DNA of 7,950 nucleotides from Chloroflexota bacterium (GTDB taxonomy: Bacteria; Chloroflexota; Dormibacteria; CF-121). Shown in pieces: positions 1 through 6,090 of this stretch. Within the stretch, counting starts at the first letter, position 1, and every line of letters starts with the position of its first letter. The DNA is taken from contig VBIS01000153.1 in the NCBI GenBank assembly GCA_005880605.1, positions 1-7,950 on the forward strand. The letters are read 5' to 3'. Below the pieces are notes generated by a model that saw only the letters and a program-made list of their open reading frames with translations, ran no database searches and had not been told where the DNA came from. The position numbers were made by a program, and so were the translations under genes.

Positions 1-2
1 CC

Positions 3-1268
3 CCGCGGTCCGCGGCCAGCAGCCTGGCGGGCGGCACGGTGCCGGTGCAGGGCGGGGTCGTCATCACCTTCGCGCGCATGGACCGCATCCTCGAGATCGA
101 CACCGAGAACCTGCGCGCCGTGGTCCAGCCCGGCGTAGTCAACCTGGCGCTCAGCCAGGCGCTCAAGCCCCATGGCTATTACTACGCACCCGACCCGTCG
201 AGCCAGGGCGCCTGCACCATCGGTGGCAACGTCGCCACCAACGCGGGCGGTCCGCACACCCTCATCTACGGCGTGACCGTCAACCACGTCATGGGCCTCG
301 AGGTCGCGCTGCCCAGCGGCGAGCTGGTTCAGGTCGGCGGGCGCAAATCGGCCGAGGCGATCGGCTACGACCTGACCGGAGTACTCGTTGGATCCGAGGG
401 CACTATGGCCGTCGTCACCCGCATCTGGGTGAAGATCCAACCCCTGCCGCCGGTACAGAAAACGCTGATGGCCGTTTACCCCGACGTCGCCACCGCCAGC
501 AATGCGGTCTCCGCGATCGTCCGCACCGGGATCCTTCCGGCGGCGATCGAGATGATGGACAAGCTGTCCATCCAGGCGATCGAGGCCGCCTCGCACGCGG
601 GCTACCCGCTCGATGCCGGGGCCGTGCTGCTGCTCGAGGTCGACGGCATTCCGGAGGTGGCGCAGGACCTCGCGGAGCGGATGGCCAAGGTTTGCCGCGA
701 CAATGGCGCCAGCGAGGTGCGGATCGCGCGCAATGAGCAGGAGCGGCAGGCCCTCTGGAAAGGACGCAAGGGTGCCTTCTCCGCCATGGGCCGGCTGTCG
801 TCCGACTTCTACGTGATGGACGGCGTGGTGCCGCGCACCAAGCTGCCCGAAACGCTGGCGAAGATCGACGCCATCAGTGAGCGCACCGGTTTCAAAATCT
901 GCAACGTCTTCCACGCTGGTGACGGCAACTTGCATCCGCTCGTTCTCTTCGATGCCTTCCAGCCCGGTCAGTACGAGGCCGTGCTCGCGATCGGCGACGA
1001 GATCCTCAAGCTTTGCGCCGAGGCCGGCGGCTCGGTGACGGGCGAGCACGGTATCGGACTGGAAAAGCGCGAGAACATCCGCTACGTCTTCTCGGATGAT
1101 GACCTGGAGGTCATGGACCGGGTCCGCCGTGTCTTCGATCCACACCTGCTGATGAATCCGGGCAAGGTCTTTCCGGGCCATGGCCTGCAACCATCGGCGT
1201 TGCACTATCCCCCCGGCTTTCCACGGCGGCAGGCCGCGGCTGCGGGAGGCGAAGACCTGTGGGTGTGA
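3..1268 (+). CDS. glcD: Glycolate oxidase FAD-linked subunit GlcD, 5' end missing
   Basis: FAD-dependent oxidation of glycolate (or a close 2-hydroxy acid such as D-lactate) to glyoxylate, as the catalytic subunit of the GlcDEF complex. The frame is open from base 3, and the residues before the first GTG (39) already align with the FAD-binding fold: an RSAASSLAGG stretch sits where the family has RGxGTxLxGG. The true start is therefore left of the window, with roughly 85-90 residues missing by comparison with E. coli GlcD (499 aa). Further family motifs are YYAPDPSSQ (about 183-209), IGGNVATNAGG (219-251), the HAGDGNLHP motif of the FAD-oxidase C-terminal domain (912-938), GEHGIG (1041-1058) and a closing MNPGKVFP. 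The stop overlaps the glcE start by 10 nt, so the two are translationally coupled. A D-lactate dehydrogenase is the main alternative, but the D-E-F gene order favours glycolate oxidase. Confidence 0.93.
   Translation, partial: PRSAASSLAGGTVPVQGGVVITFARMDRILEIDTENLRAVVQPGVVNLALSQALKPHGYYYAPDPSSQGACTIGGNVATNAGGPHTLIYGVTVNHVMGLEVALPSGELVQVGGRKSAEAIGYDLTGVLVGSEGTMAVVTRIWVKIQPLPPVQKTLMAVYPDVATASNAVSAIVRTGILPAAIEMMDKLSIQAIEAASHAGYPLDAGAVLLLEVDGIPEVAQDLAERMAKVCRDNGASEVRIARNEQERQALWKGRKGAFSAMGRLSSDFYVMDGVVPRTKLPETLAKIDAISERTGFKICNVFHAGDGNLHPLVLFDAFQPGQYEAVLAIGDEILKLCAEAGGSVTGEHGIGLEKRENIRYVFSDDDLEVMDRVRRVFDPHLLMNPGKVFPGHGLQPSALHYPPGFPRRQAAAAGGEDLWV
1244..1249 (+). promoter_or_regulatory. Ribosome binding site for glcE
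   Basis: GGGAGG lies inside the 3' end of glcD, 9 nt before the GTG at 1259. A second in-frame GTG at 1265 would form a 4-nt GTGA overlap with the glcD stop but sits 15 nt from this site. The spacing therefore favours 1259. Confidence 0.6.
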
Positions 1269-2521
1269 GAGCCGGCGCCACCGTCTTACCCGGGCACCAG
1301 ATCACGGTTGCGGATCAGCGCCGACTGAGTGTCGACGACCTCTTGCCGTCGAAGGTCATGCATCCAGCTGATGCGGACGACGCTGCGCGAGGATTGCGCC
1401 TCTGCGATCTCACACCCGCGTCCGTCGTGATCTGGGGCGGTGGCTCGCAAATGCGGCTCGGGGCTCCACCGCGCCGCTACGATATCGCCTTCTCCACCGA
1501 ACGGATGACGCGGCTGCTCGAGTACGAGCCCGCCGATCTCACCTGCCGCGTCGAGGCCGGGATGCGCATGATCGACCTGCAGGCGGCCTTGCGGGCGCAG
1601 GGGCAACGGCTCCCATTGGATCCGCCGCACCCGGAGCGGGCAACGGTCGGCGGGATGGTGGCGGCCAACACCAACGGGTTGGGGCGGGCGCGCTACGGGA
1701 CCGTGCGTGACTGGGTGATCGGCATTGCCGTCGCCTACCCATCCGGCAAGGTCGCGCGCGCTGGCGGCAAAGTGGTGAAGAACGTCGCCGGCTACGACCT
1801 GATGAAGCTGCATATCGGGGCGTTGGGCACGCTGGGCGTAGTGGCCGAGGTCAACTTGAAGGTGCAAGCGATTCCCGAAAGCGAGGCGACGGTGCTCGGG
1901 CACTTCGAGGCGGCGACGCCGGCCGTCGCGGCCGGGCTGCAGTTAGCCCGCTCGTACCTGGCGCCTTCGGCTTCGATCGTCCTGGACCGTCGGGCCCTTT
2001 GGGAATGCGGCCTCACCGCGGATTGGCGGTGGACGCTGGCGCTAAAGCTCGAAGGCTACGCCCGCGAGGCCGACGCTGCGCGTGACCAGGCCAGCGGCGT
2101 AATCCGCGACGCCGGCGGTCGGGTTGAAGCAGCGGATCTGCCGCCCATGTTCTGGGACGCGGCGCGCGATTGGTCCGCGCCGGACGGGGATGTCGCCCTG
2201 CTGCGGGCGATCGCGCCTATCGCCTCCGTCCCGACGCTGTCGGGCGCGGTTCCGCCCGAGGCTTCGGTGATCATCCAGCCGGCCGCCGGCATCGTCGATC
2301 TACGGCTGACGCCATCCGCCGCCGCGCCAACGCTGCAGCGCGTGCGATCACTCGCTGGTGATGAGGGCCAGGTGGTGGTGGTATCAGCGCCGGCGTCGGT
2401 GAAGTCGTCGCTCGACGTCTGGGGGCCGCCGCCTCCGGGCTTCCCGATCATGCGCGCCCTCAAGCAAGCACTCGATCCCAACGGGATCCTCCACCCAGGC
2501 CGTTTCGTCGGCGGCATCTAG
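1259..2521 (+). CDS. glcE: Glycolate oxidase FAD-binding subunit GlcE
   Basis: Second flavoprotein-type subunit of the glycolate oxidase complex, paralogous to the FAD-binding half of GlcD. The FAD_binding_4 (PCMH-type) domain is visible. It has a WGGGSQMRLG phosphate-binding loop (residues about 59-68), a TVGGMVAANTNG stretch (129-140), and KVVKNVAGYDLMKL followed by GALGTLGV (171-194), the usual GlcE signature. The C-terminal end has the DPNGILHPGRF motif seen in family members. At 420 aa it is longer than E. coli GlcE (about 350 aa), and the first 30 or so residues are not recognisable family sequence. The start is GTG, chosen for the GGGAGG 9 nt upstream; GTG at 1265 is the alternative. 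It overlaps glcD by 10 nt and is followed 5 nt later by glcF, which fits one polycistronic unit. Confidence 0.92.
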   Translation: MGVRAGATVLPGHQITVADQRRLSVDDLLPSKVMHPADADDAARGLRLCDLTPASVVIWGGGSQMRLGAPPRRYDIAFSTERMTRLLEYEPADLTCRVEAGMRMIDLQAALRAQGQRLPLDPPHPERATVGGMVAANTNGLGRARYGTVRDWVIGIAVAYPSGKVARAGGKVVKNVAGYDLMKLHIGALGTLGVVAEVNLKVQAIPESEATVLGHFEAATPAVAAGLQLARSYLAPSASIVLDRRALWECGLTADWRWTLALKLEGYAREADAARDQASGVIRDAGGRVEAADLPPMFWDAARDWSAPDGDVALLRAIAPIASVPTLSGAVPPEASVIIQPAAGIVDLRLTPSAAAPTLQRVRSLAGDEGQVVVVSAPASVKSSLDVWGPPPPGFPIMRALKQALDPNGILHPGRFVGGI

Positions 2522-2526
2522 GCCCA

Positions 2527-3888
2527 GTGATGCCAAGGCTCGCCACGCTCGATTTCAACCGGCAGATCAAGCGAGACGGCGTGCCCACGGCTGCCCCGGG
2601 GATCGACATCGACCTGGTCAGGGACTGCATTCACTGCGGCCTCTGCCTGCCCAAGTGCCCGACCTTCCGCATCCTCCACCACGAGGGTGACAGTCCGCGG
2701 GGCCGGATGTGGCAGATCAAGGAAGCCTCGCTCGGACTTACGGCCTTCGATGATCCCCGGTTCCAGGCCCACATCTATCAGTGTTTCAACTGCCGGGCGT
2801 GCGAAACCGCCTGCCCGTCGGGGGTCCAGTTCGGAGCGGTCATGGAGATGGCGCGGGCCATGACCCCACCGCAGAATCGCCGCGACCGGATGGTCCGGCG
2901 GGTCCTGCTCAACGGGCTTCTGCCCCATCCGCGACGCCTCCGCATCGCGGGGTGGCTCTACCGGGCGACGCGCGTCGTGCGGCTGTCGACGCTGCTGCGC
3001 CGTAGCGGCGCGTGGAAGCTCCTGCCGCTGGGAAAGTTTGCCGCCTTTCCGCCCGTGGGCGACGTCACGCCGCGCAAGGCACCCCTGCCGGCCGTCACCC
3101 CAGCGACCGGGACACGCCGTGCTCGAGTCGGACTGCTCACGGGCTGCATCCAGGATGAGATGTTCCATGGCACCAATCGCCGGACCGCGCTCGCGCTGGC
3201 GCAAAACGGTTACGAGGTGGTGGTCCCCTCCACGAGGGTGTGCTGCGGTGCGCTCGCCTCGCACGCCGGTGAGGCGAAAACCGCGGAACATCTCGCCGCG
3301 CAGACCATGGACGCGTTCGCCGGCCAGGCCCTGGATGCGGTGATCGTCAACGCGGCGGGCTGCGGCTCGAACATGAAGGAGTACCAGCTTCAGCTCCGGG
3401 GCGATCCACGACGGCAGGAGGCGGGCGCCGCCTTCTCGCGAACCGTGAAGGACGCGTCTGAGTTCCTGGTCGATAAAGGGCTGCGGCCGCCAGCGCGCGC
3501 GATTCGCCTCAAGGTCGCCTACCAGGATCCATGTCACTTGCTGCACGGCCAGCGGGTACAACAGCAACCCCGACAGGTCCTCAAGATGATCCCTGGCATC
3601 GAGCTGGTCGAGTTGAAAGAGTCCGACTGGTGCTGCGGCTCGGCCGGGGTCTACAACCTCACGCATCCGGAGATCGCCGAAGAGGCGCTGGGCTGGAAGC
3701 TGCGCCACATCGTGGAGTCCGGTGCGCAGGTGATCGCCTCCGCCAACCCCGGTTGCATCCTGCAGATTTCAATGGGTCTGCAGCGGGCCGGCCATGATAT
3801 CCCGCTCGTCCATGTGATGGACCTGCTCGGCTGGGCCTACGGGGACGAAGACCAGCGTCCCTCCATCGTCCGCCGGTCCATGGCGTGA
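2527..3888 (+). CDS. glcF: Glycolate oxidase iron-sulfur subunit GlcF
   Basis: Electron-transfer subunit that carries electrons from the flavin of GlcD towards the respiratory chain, probably at the inner face of the membrane. The N-terminal part holds two CxxCxxCxxxCP motifs, with Cys 34/37/40/44 and 86/89/92/96, which is a complete set of ligands for two [4Fe-4S] clusters. The C-terminal part has two cysteine-rich CCG-type domains: C207 with CCG at 239-241 and C279, then C336 with CCG at 369-371 and C410. These resemble HdrB/GlpC-type domains. At 453 aa it is somewhat longer than E. coli GlcF (407 aa). The frame opens with GTG at 2527 followed directly by ATG at 2530; either could be the start, and no strong Shine-Dalgarno sequence is visible. 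The gap from glcE is 5 nt, and the stop overlaps the next start in GTGA. Confidence 0.95.
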   Translation: MMPRLATLDFNRQIKRDGVPTAAPGIDIDLVRDCIHCGLCLPKCPTFRILHHEGDSPRGRMWQIKEASLGLTAFDDPRFQAHIYQCFNCRACETACPSGVQFGAVMEMARAMTPPQNRRDRMVRRVLLNGLLPHPRRLRIAGWLYRATRVVRLSTLLRRSGAWKLLPLGKFAAFPPVGDVTPRKAPLPAVTPATGTRRARVGLLTGCIQDEMFHGTNRRTALALAQNGYEVVVPSTRVCCGALASHAGEAKTAEHLAAQTMDAFAGQALDAVIVNAAGCGSNMKEYQLQLRGDPRRQEAGAAFSRTVKDASEFLVDKGLRPPARAIRLKVAYQDPCHLLHGQRVQQQPRQVLKMIPGIELVELKESDWCCGSAGVYNLTHPEIAEEALGWKLRHIVESGAQVIASANPGCILQISMGLQRAGHDIPLVHVMDLLGWAYGDEDQRPSIVRRSMA

Positions 3889-4937
3889 GGGCGGGGGCGC
3901 TCCACCGGCGTCCCGCCTTCGACGATCCCTGGCTCGATGACCTCTCCGCCAGCATCTGGTCGAAGCCCGAGTTTTCGATGGTGCCGATCGATCTCGAGGC
4001 GGTGCCGGGCGGACCCTATGCCGGTCCCCGCCTCGACGAGCAGGGCCTGCGGGTGGTCTTCTGCGGCATCCCTTCGGATTACGGCACGGCGTTCCTGCTG
4101 TACCTGATCGAGCGACGCGTCAACCTGGTGGCGGCCGTCTGCAGCACCCGCTGGCAACGCACCCACCCCAAGCCGGACCTGGTCGCCAGGATTGCCGGGC
4201 ACCTCGGCCGCCCGGTCGAGGTCACCGCCAACGCCAACGCGGAGCCCTTTGTCCGCTCGCTGCGCGCCTACCGGCCAGATGTGGTCGTCATGGCGAGCTT
4301 CGATCAGATCCTGTCGGCGGACACGCTGGCCGTGCCGACGCGCGCCTGGCTCAACATTCATCCCTCTTTGTTGCCGCGGCACCGCGGGCCGGAACCGATC
4401 TACTGGACGATCGTCAACGGGGACGCCGAGGCGGGCATCACCATCCATCAGACAGTGCCACGCATCGACGCCGGGCCGATCCTGGCGCAGCGCCGCCTGC
4501 CGGTTTCGGATGACGACAACGCCGGAACACTGAGCAAGCGGTTGGTGGCGGAGGGCCTTCCCGCGCTGGGTGAAACGCTGGCTCGATTGGACGTGGGCGA
4601 CGTCCAGGTCGTCCCGCCCGATCTCGAGCGGGGAAGTTACGAGCCCCCGGTTCGGCAGACGGAGCTCGATTGGGATCAGCCGCTCGAGCACATCGATCGG
4701 CTGGTGCGGGCCGGGCACCCCGACCAGCCGCCGTACTTCACCTATCGCGGCCGGCGGCGCTATGTGTACGCGATGCGGCGGGTCGGCCCGCGATCGGGAG
4801 AACGGCCAGGGGTGCTGGGACCGGGGCGGGACGGCGAGATGCCCGCGGCCGTCCGAGACGCCGTGGTGGCAGTCCGCTGGCAGCCGGTGGGCCATACGCA
4901 CGCGGTCCGCCCGCTGGCGAAGCAGCAGTTTCCGTAA
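3885..4937 (+). CDS. Formyltransferase-family protein (Fmt/ArnA-like) with N-terminal extension
   Basis: Member of the 10-formyltetrahydrofolate-dependent formyltransferase superfamily. The catalytic residues are present: Asn157 and His159 in NIHPSLLPRHRGPEP, and Asp195 in RIDAGPILAQ. The His-Asp distance (36) equals that of E. coli Fmt. A Rossmann strand begins near residue 55 (LRVVFCGIPSDYGT), and residues about 257-300 resemble the Fmt C-terminal domain (LDW, then LVRAGHPDQPP). The 54 residues before the Rossmann fold are extra: Fmt proteins normally begin at that strand. GTG 3885 overlaps the glcF stop (GTGA), which supports coupling; ATG 3978 (residue 32) is an alternative start. Candidate substrates are initiator Met-tRNA, an amino sugar or another amine; I cannot choose. 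The first of these would make it fmt, but no def or rsmB neighbour is present, and the HPSLLP and ASFDQIL segments differ from typical Fmt. Confidence 0.82.
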   Translation: MRAGALHRRPAFDDPWLDDLSASIWSKPEFSMVPIDLEAVPGGPYAGPRLDEQGLRVVFCGIPSDYGTAFLLYLIERRVNLVAAVCSTRWQRTHPKPDLVARIAGHLGRPVEVTANANAEPFVRSLRAYRPDVVVMASFDQILSADTLAVPTRAWLNIHPSLLPRHRGPEPIYWTIVNGDAEAGITIHQTVPRIDAGPILAQRRLPVSDDDNAGTLSKRLVAEGLPALGETLARLDVGDVQVVPPDLERGSYEPPVRQTELDWDQPLEHIDRLVRAGHPDQPPYFTYRGRRRYVYAMRRVGPRSGERPGVLGPGRDGEMPAAVRDAVVAVRWQPVGHTHAVRPLAKQQFP

Positions 4938-4993
4938 GCCCCCGCCCGGCCCTCCCCCGGGGAAATGACAGTCCTGTTACAACTCGAAAGTGG

Positions 4994-5021
4994 TTGAGTT
5001 CGCGAGATCAGGCCGTATAAT
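4994..5021 (+). promoter_or_regulatory. Sigma70-type promoter for the Fe-S carrier gene
   Basis: TTGAGT (4994-4999) and a consensus TATAAT (5016-5021) are separated by 16 nt. The -10 element is followed by only 9 nt before the ATG at 5031, so transcription should begin at about 5028-5031 and leave almost no 5' leader. There is no Shine-Dalgarno sequence in that space, which agrees with leaderless translation. Confidence 0.75.
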
Positions 5022-5030
5022 GGACCTCAC

Positions 5031-5447
5031 ATGGCTCAAGAAATGATCGAACACGAGTACAACACCCAGATCGCGGACGACACCCAGCTGATCAGCATCA
5101 CGGACTCCGCGCTCGGCCAGTTGCGCGATCTCTTGCAGAAACAGGGACGTCCCGAGATGGGTCTCCGGGTCTTCGTCCAGCCAGGCGGCTGCTCCGGCAT
5201 GTCGTACGGCATGGGCTTCGAGGACCGGCCGGAAGAGGGCGACGCCGTCACCGAAGTTGGTGGCGTTCGGCTGTTCGTCGATTCGGTGAGCGCCCGCTAC
5301 ATCAAGGGCGCCGAGATCGACTTCGTGGACAGCCTGATGGGTGGCGGCTTCACGGTGCACAATCCCAATGCGGTCTCGAGTTGCTCATGCGGTAGCTCGT
5401 TCGACACCGGCGGTGACGCGGGGACGTCCCGCGGCTGCAGCCACTAA
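5031..5447 (+). CDS. erpA: A-type iron-sulfur cluster carrier (ErpA/IscA family)
   Basis: Small cytoplasmic carrier that receives Fe-S clusters from the assembly machinery and inserts them into target proteins. The three family cysteines are present: Cys54 in GGCSGMSYG, and Cys118 and Cys120 in CSCGSSF. The core (about residues 20-124) matches the HesB/IscA fold. The protein is 138 aa against about 110-115 aa for typical members. The extra length is a 20-residue N-terminal lead and a 14-residue tail after CGSSF that contains a fourth cysteine (Cys136). ATG 5031 is favoured by the promoter position; an in-frame ATG at 5043 is the alternative. It has its own promoter and follows the glc cluster by 93 nt. 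Supplying clusters to GlcF is possible but is only an inference from proximity. IscA, SufA or ErpA cannot be separated by sequence alone. Confidence 0.9.
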   Translation: MAQEMIEHEYNTQIADDTQLISITDSALGQLRDLLQKQGRPEMGLRVFVQPGGCSGMSYGMGFEDRPEEGDAVTEVGGVRLFVDSVSARYIKGAEIDFVDSLMGGGFTVHNPNAVSSCSCGSSFDTGGDAGTSRGCSH

Positions 5448-5598
5448 GAGGCGCGCTAGACGGCGTTCCGGCGGCCCCGTTTTTACCATTCTTATTGCGT
5501 AGGAAAACGTGAGTAAGGCGCGGGTGCATTTGTCCCCAGAACTGGTGCCTTGACCGCGTCGGCGCGCGGGATTACGCTGGATTCCCCTGAGGGAGTCA
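5448..5598. other. Non-coding interval between erpA and the receiver gene
   Basis: 151 nt without a convincing gene. The centre (about 5479-5510) is clearly AT-richer than the surroundings and includes a T5 run (5480-5484), but the sequence before the T run forms at best a 4-bp ACGG/CCGT stem, so no good intrinsic terminator is seen. A candidate promoter for the next gene lies at 5550-5578. A 14-codon reading frame (GTG 5509 to TGA 5553, with AGGA just upstream) is present but unsupported. Confidence 0.6.
5550..5578 (+). promoter_or_regulatory. Possible promoter for the receiver gene
   Basis: TTGACC (5550-5555) is a 5/6 match to the -35 consensus. A poor -10 candidate, TACGCT (5573-5578, 3/6), lies 17 nt downstream. 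The predicted start near 5585 would leave a short leader carrying GAGGGAG (5589-5595) just before the ATG at 5599. The weak -10 makes this tentative. Confidence 0.35.
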
Positions 5599-6024
5599 AT
5601 GCCACCCCAACCCCGCGTACTGATGATTGAAGATCATCCGGATATTGCGGATCTCTATCAGCTCAAGCTGCAACTGGAAGGCTACCGCGTGGCCGTGGCG
5701 GCGGACGGCGTTTCCGGTCTGGAGATGGCGCGCTCGCTCAAGCCAGACGTAACGCTCCTCGACGTTCACCTGCCCTACCTGGACGGGCTGAAACTGCTCT
5801 CAGCGCTGCGCGAGGACGAGACCACGCGCGACCTGCTGGTCGTCGTTTTCAGCGAGGATGACAACCCGACGCTGGTCGAAGAGGCCAAGCGCCTCAGTGC
5901 CGCCGCCTACCTCGTGAAGGCAAACCTGTTGCCCAGCCGGCTCAGTCAGACGGTCGGCGACGTGCTGCGCAATCGTGCTCTCGCGGTCATGACGGACAGC
6001 AGGGCAGCCCAGCAAGCCTCCTAA
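5599..6024 (+). CDS. Stand-alone response-regulator receiver (CheY-like)
   Basis: Single receiver domain that would be phosphorylated by a histidine kinase. The acidic pocket is Glu11-Asp12 (MIEDHPD), the phosphoacceptor is Asp55 (LLDVHLP), the switch Ser is Ser85 (VVFSEDD) and the conserved lysine is Lys107 (YLVKA), so phosphotransfer chemistry should be intact. At 141 aa there is no room for an output domain; the last 20 or so residues are a short polar tail. It must act by protein contact, or as a phosphorelay intermediate, rather than by binding DNA itself. The start is ATG with GAGGGAG only 3 nt upstream, a close but usable spacing. No kinase gene lies in the window. The HtrA-like protease gene follows after 66 nt in the same direction, but that gap has its own regulatory elements, so cotranscription is uncertain. 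Confidence 0.92.
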   Translation: MPPQPRVLMIEDHPDIADLYQLKLQLEGYRVAVAADGVSGLEMARSLKPDVTLLDVHLPYLDGLKLLSALREDETTRDLLVVVFSEDDNPTLVEEAKRLSAAAYLVKANLLPSRLSQTVGDVLRNRALAVMTDSRAAQQAS

Positions 6025-6035
6025 CGCTGGCAAAA

Positions 6036-6054
6036 GTCTTAGCGCCGTCTTAGC
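6036..6054 (+). promoter_or_regulatory. Tandem direct repeat, likely regulator binding site for htrA
   Basis: GTCTTAGC occurs at 6036-6043 and again at 6047-6054. The repeats are exact and start 11 nt apart, about one helical turn. This arrangement is typical of sites bound by head-to-tail dimers of OmpR/PhoB-type winged-helix response regulators. It lies about 37 nt from the protease ATG. The identity of the binding protein is inferred from geometry only. Confidence 0.5.
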
Positions 6055-6069
6055 TTCTCGTCATCCATC

Positions 6070-6075
6070 CATAAG
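6070..6075 (+). promoter_or_regulatory. Candidate -10 element for htrA
   Basis: CATAAG matches TATAAT at 4 of 6 positions. It has no good -35 partner. Transcription from it would start near 6081-6083, which places the direct repeat at 6036-6054 over the -35 region. An activator that binds over or in place of the -35 element would explain this layout. Confidence 0.3.
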
Positions 6076-6090
6076 GATGCGCCGCGCATC
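6076..6090. repeat. Perfect 7-bp inverted repeat touching the htrA start codon
   Basis: GATGCGC (6076-6082) and GCGCATC (6084-6090) are exact reverse complements around a single central C. The right arm ends at the base before the ATG at 6091, and the left arm overlaps the only Shine-Dalgarno-like sequence, AAGGA (6073-6077). As DNA it could be an operator; as RNA it could fold to a 6-bp stem with a 3-nt loop between the ribosome site and the start codon. Confidence 0.55.

Noticed and set aside
1286..1903. 205-codon open frame on the minus strand opposite glcE
   Set aside because: It is antisense to clear FAD-domain sequence and has no motif or start signal of its own.
2518..3708. 396-codon open frame on the minus strand opposite glcF
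   Set aside because: It lies wholly opposite a gene with complete Fe-S motifs. Its translation is rich in Arg, Gly, His and Pro with no recognisable domain, as expected of a GC-rich antisense shadow.
3837..4901. 354-codon open frame on the minus strand opposite the formyltransferase gene
   Set aside because: The plus strand has the intact Asn-His-Asp catalytic set and family motifs. The minus frame shows no domain and is a codon-bias shadow.
4945..4961. CCCGG/CCGGG inverted repeat after the formyltransferase gene
   Set aside because: It is only a 5-bp stem in a C-rich low-complexity stretch with no T run, so it is likely chance.
5421..5430. 10-bp palindrome GGGACGTCCC near the end of the Fe-S carrier gene
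   Set aside because: It lies within coding sequence and is not extended by the flanks; palindromes of this size occur by chance in GC-rich DNA.
5460..5484. Possible intrinsic terminator after the Fe-S carrier gene
   Set aside because: A T5 run is present, but the preceding sequence gives only a 4-bp ACGG/CCGT stem with a long loop, too weak to call.
5509..5553. 14-codon micro-ORF starting at GTG after AGGA
   Set aside because: It is too short to separate from chance, its AGGA is only 4 nt from the GTG, and no conservation evidence is available.
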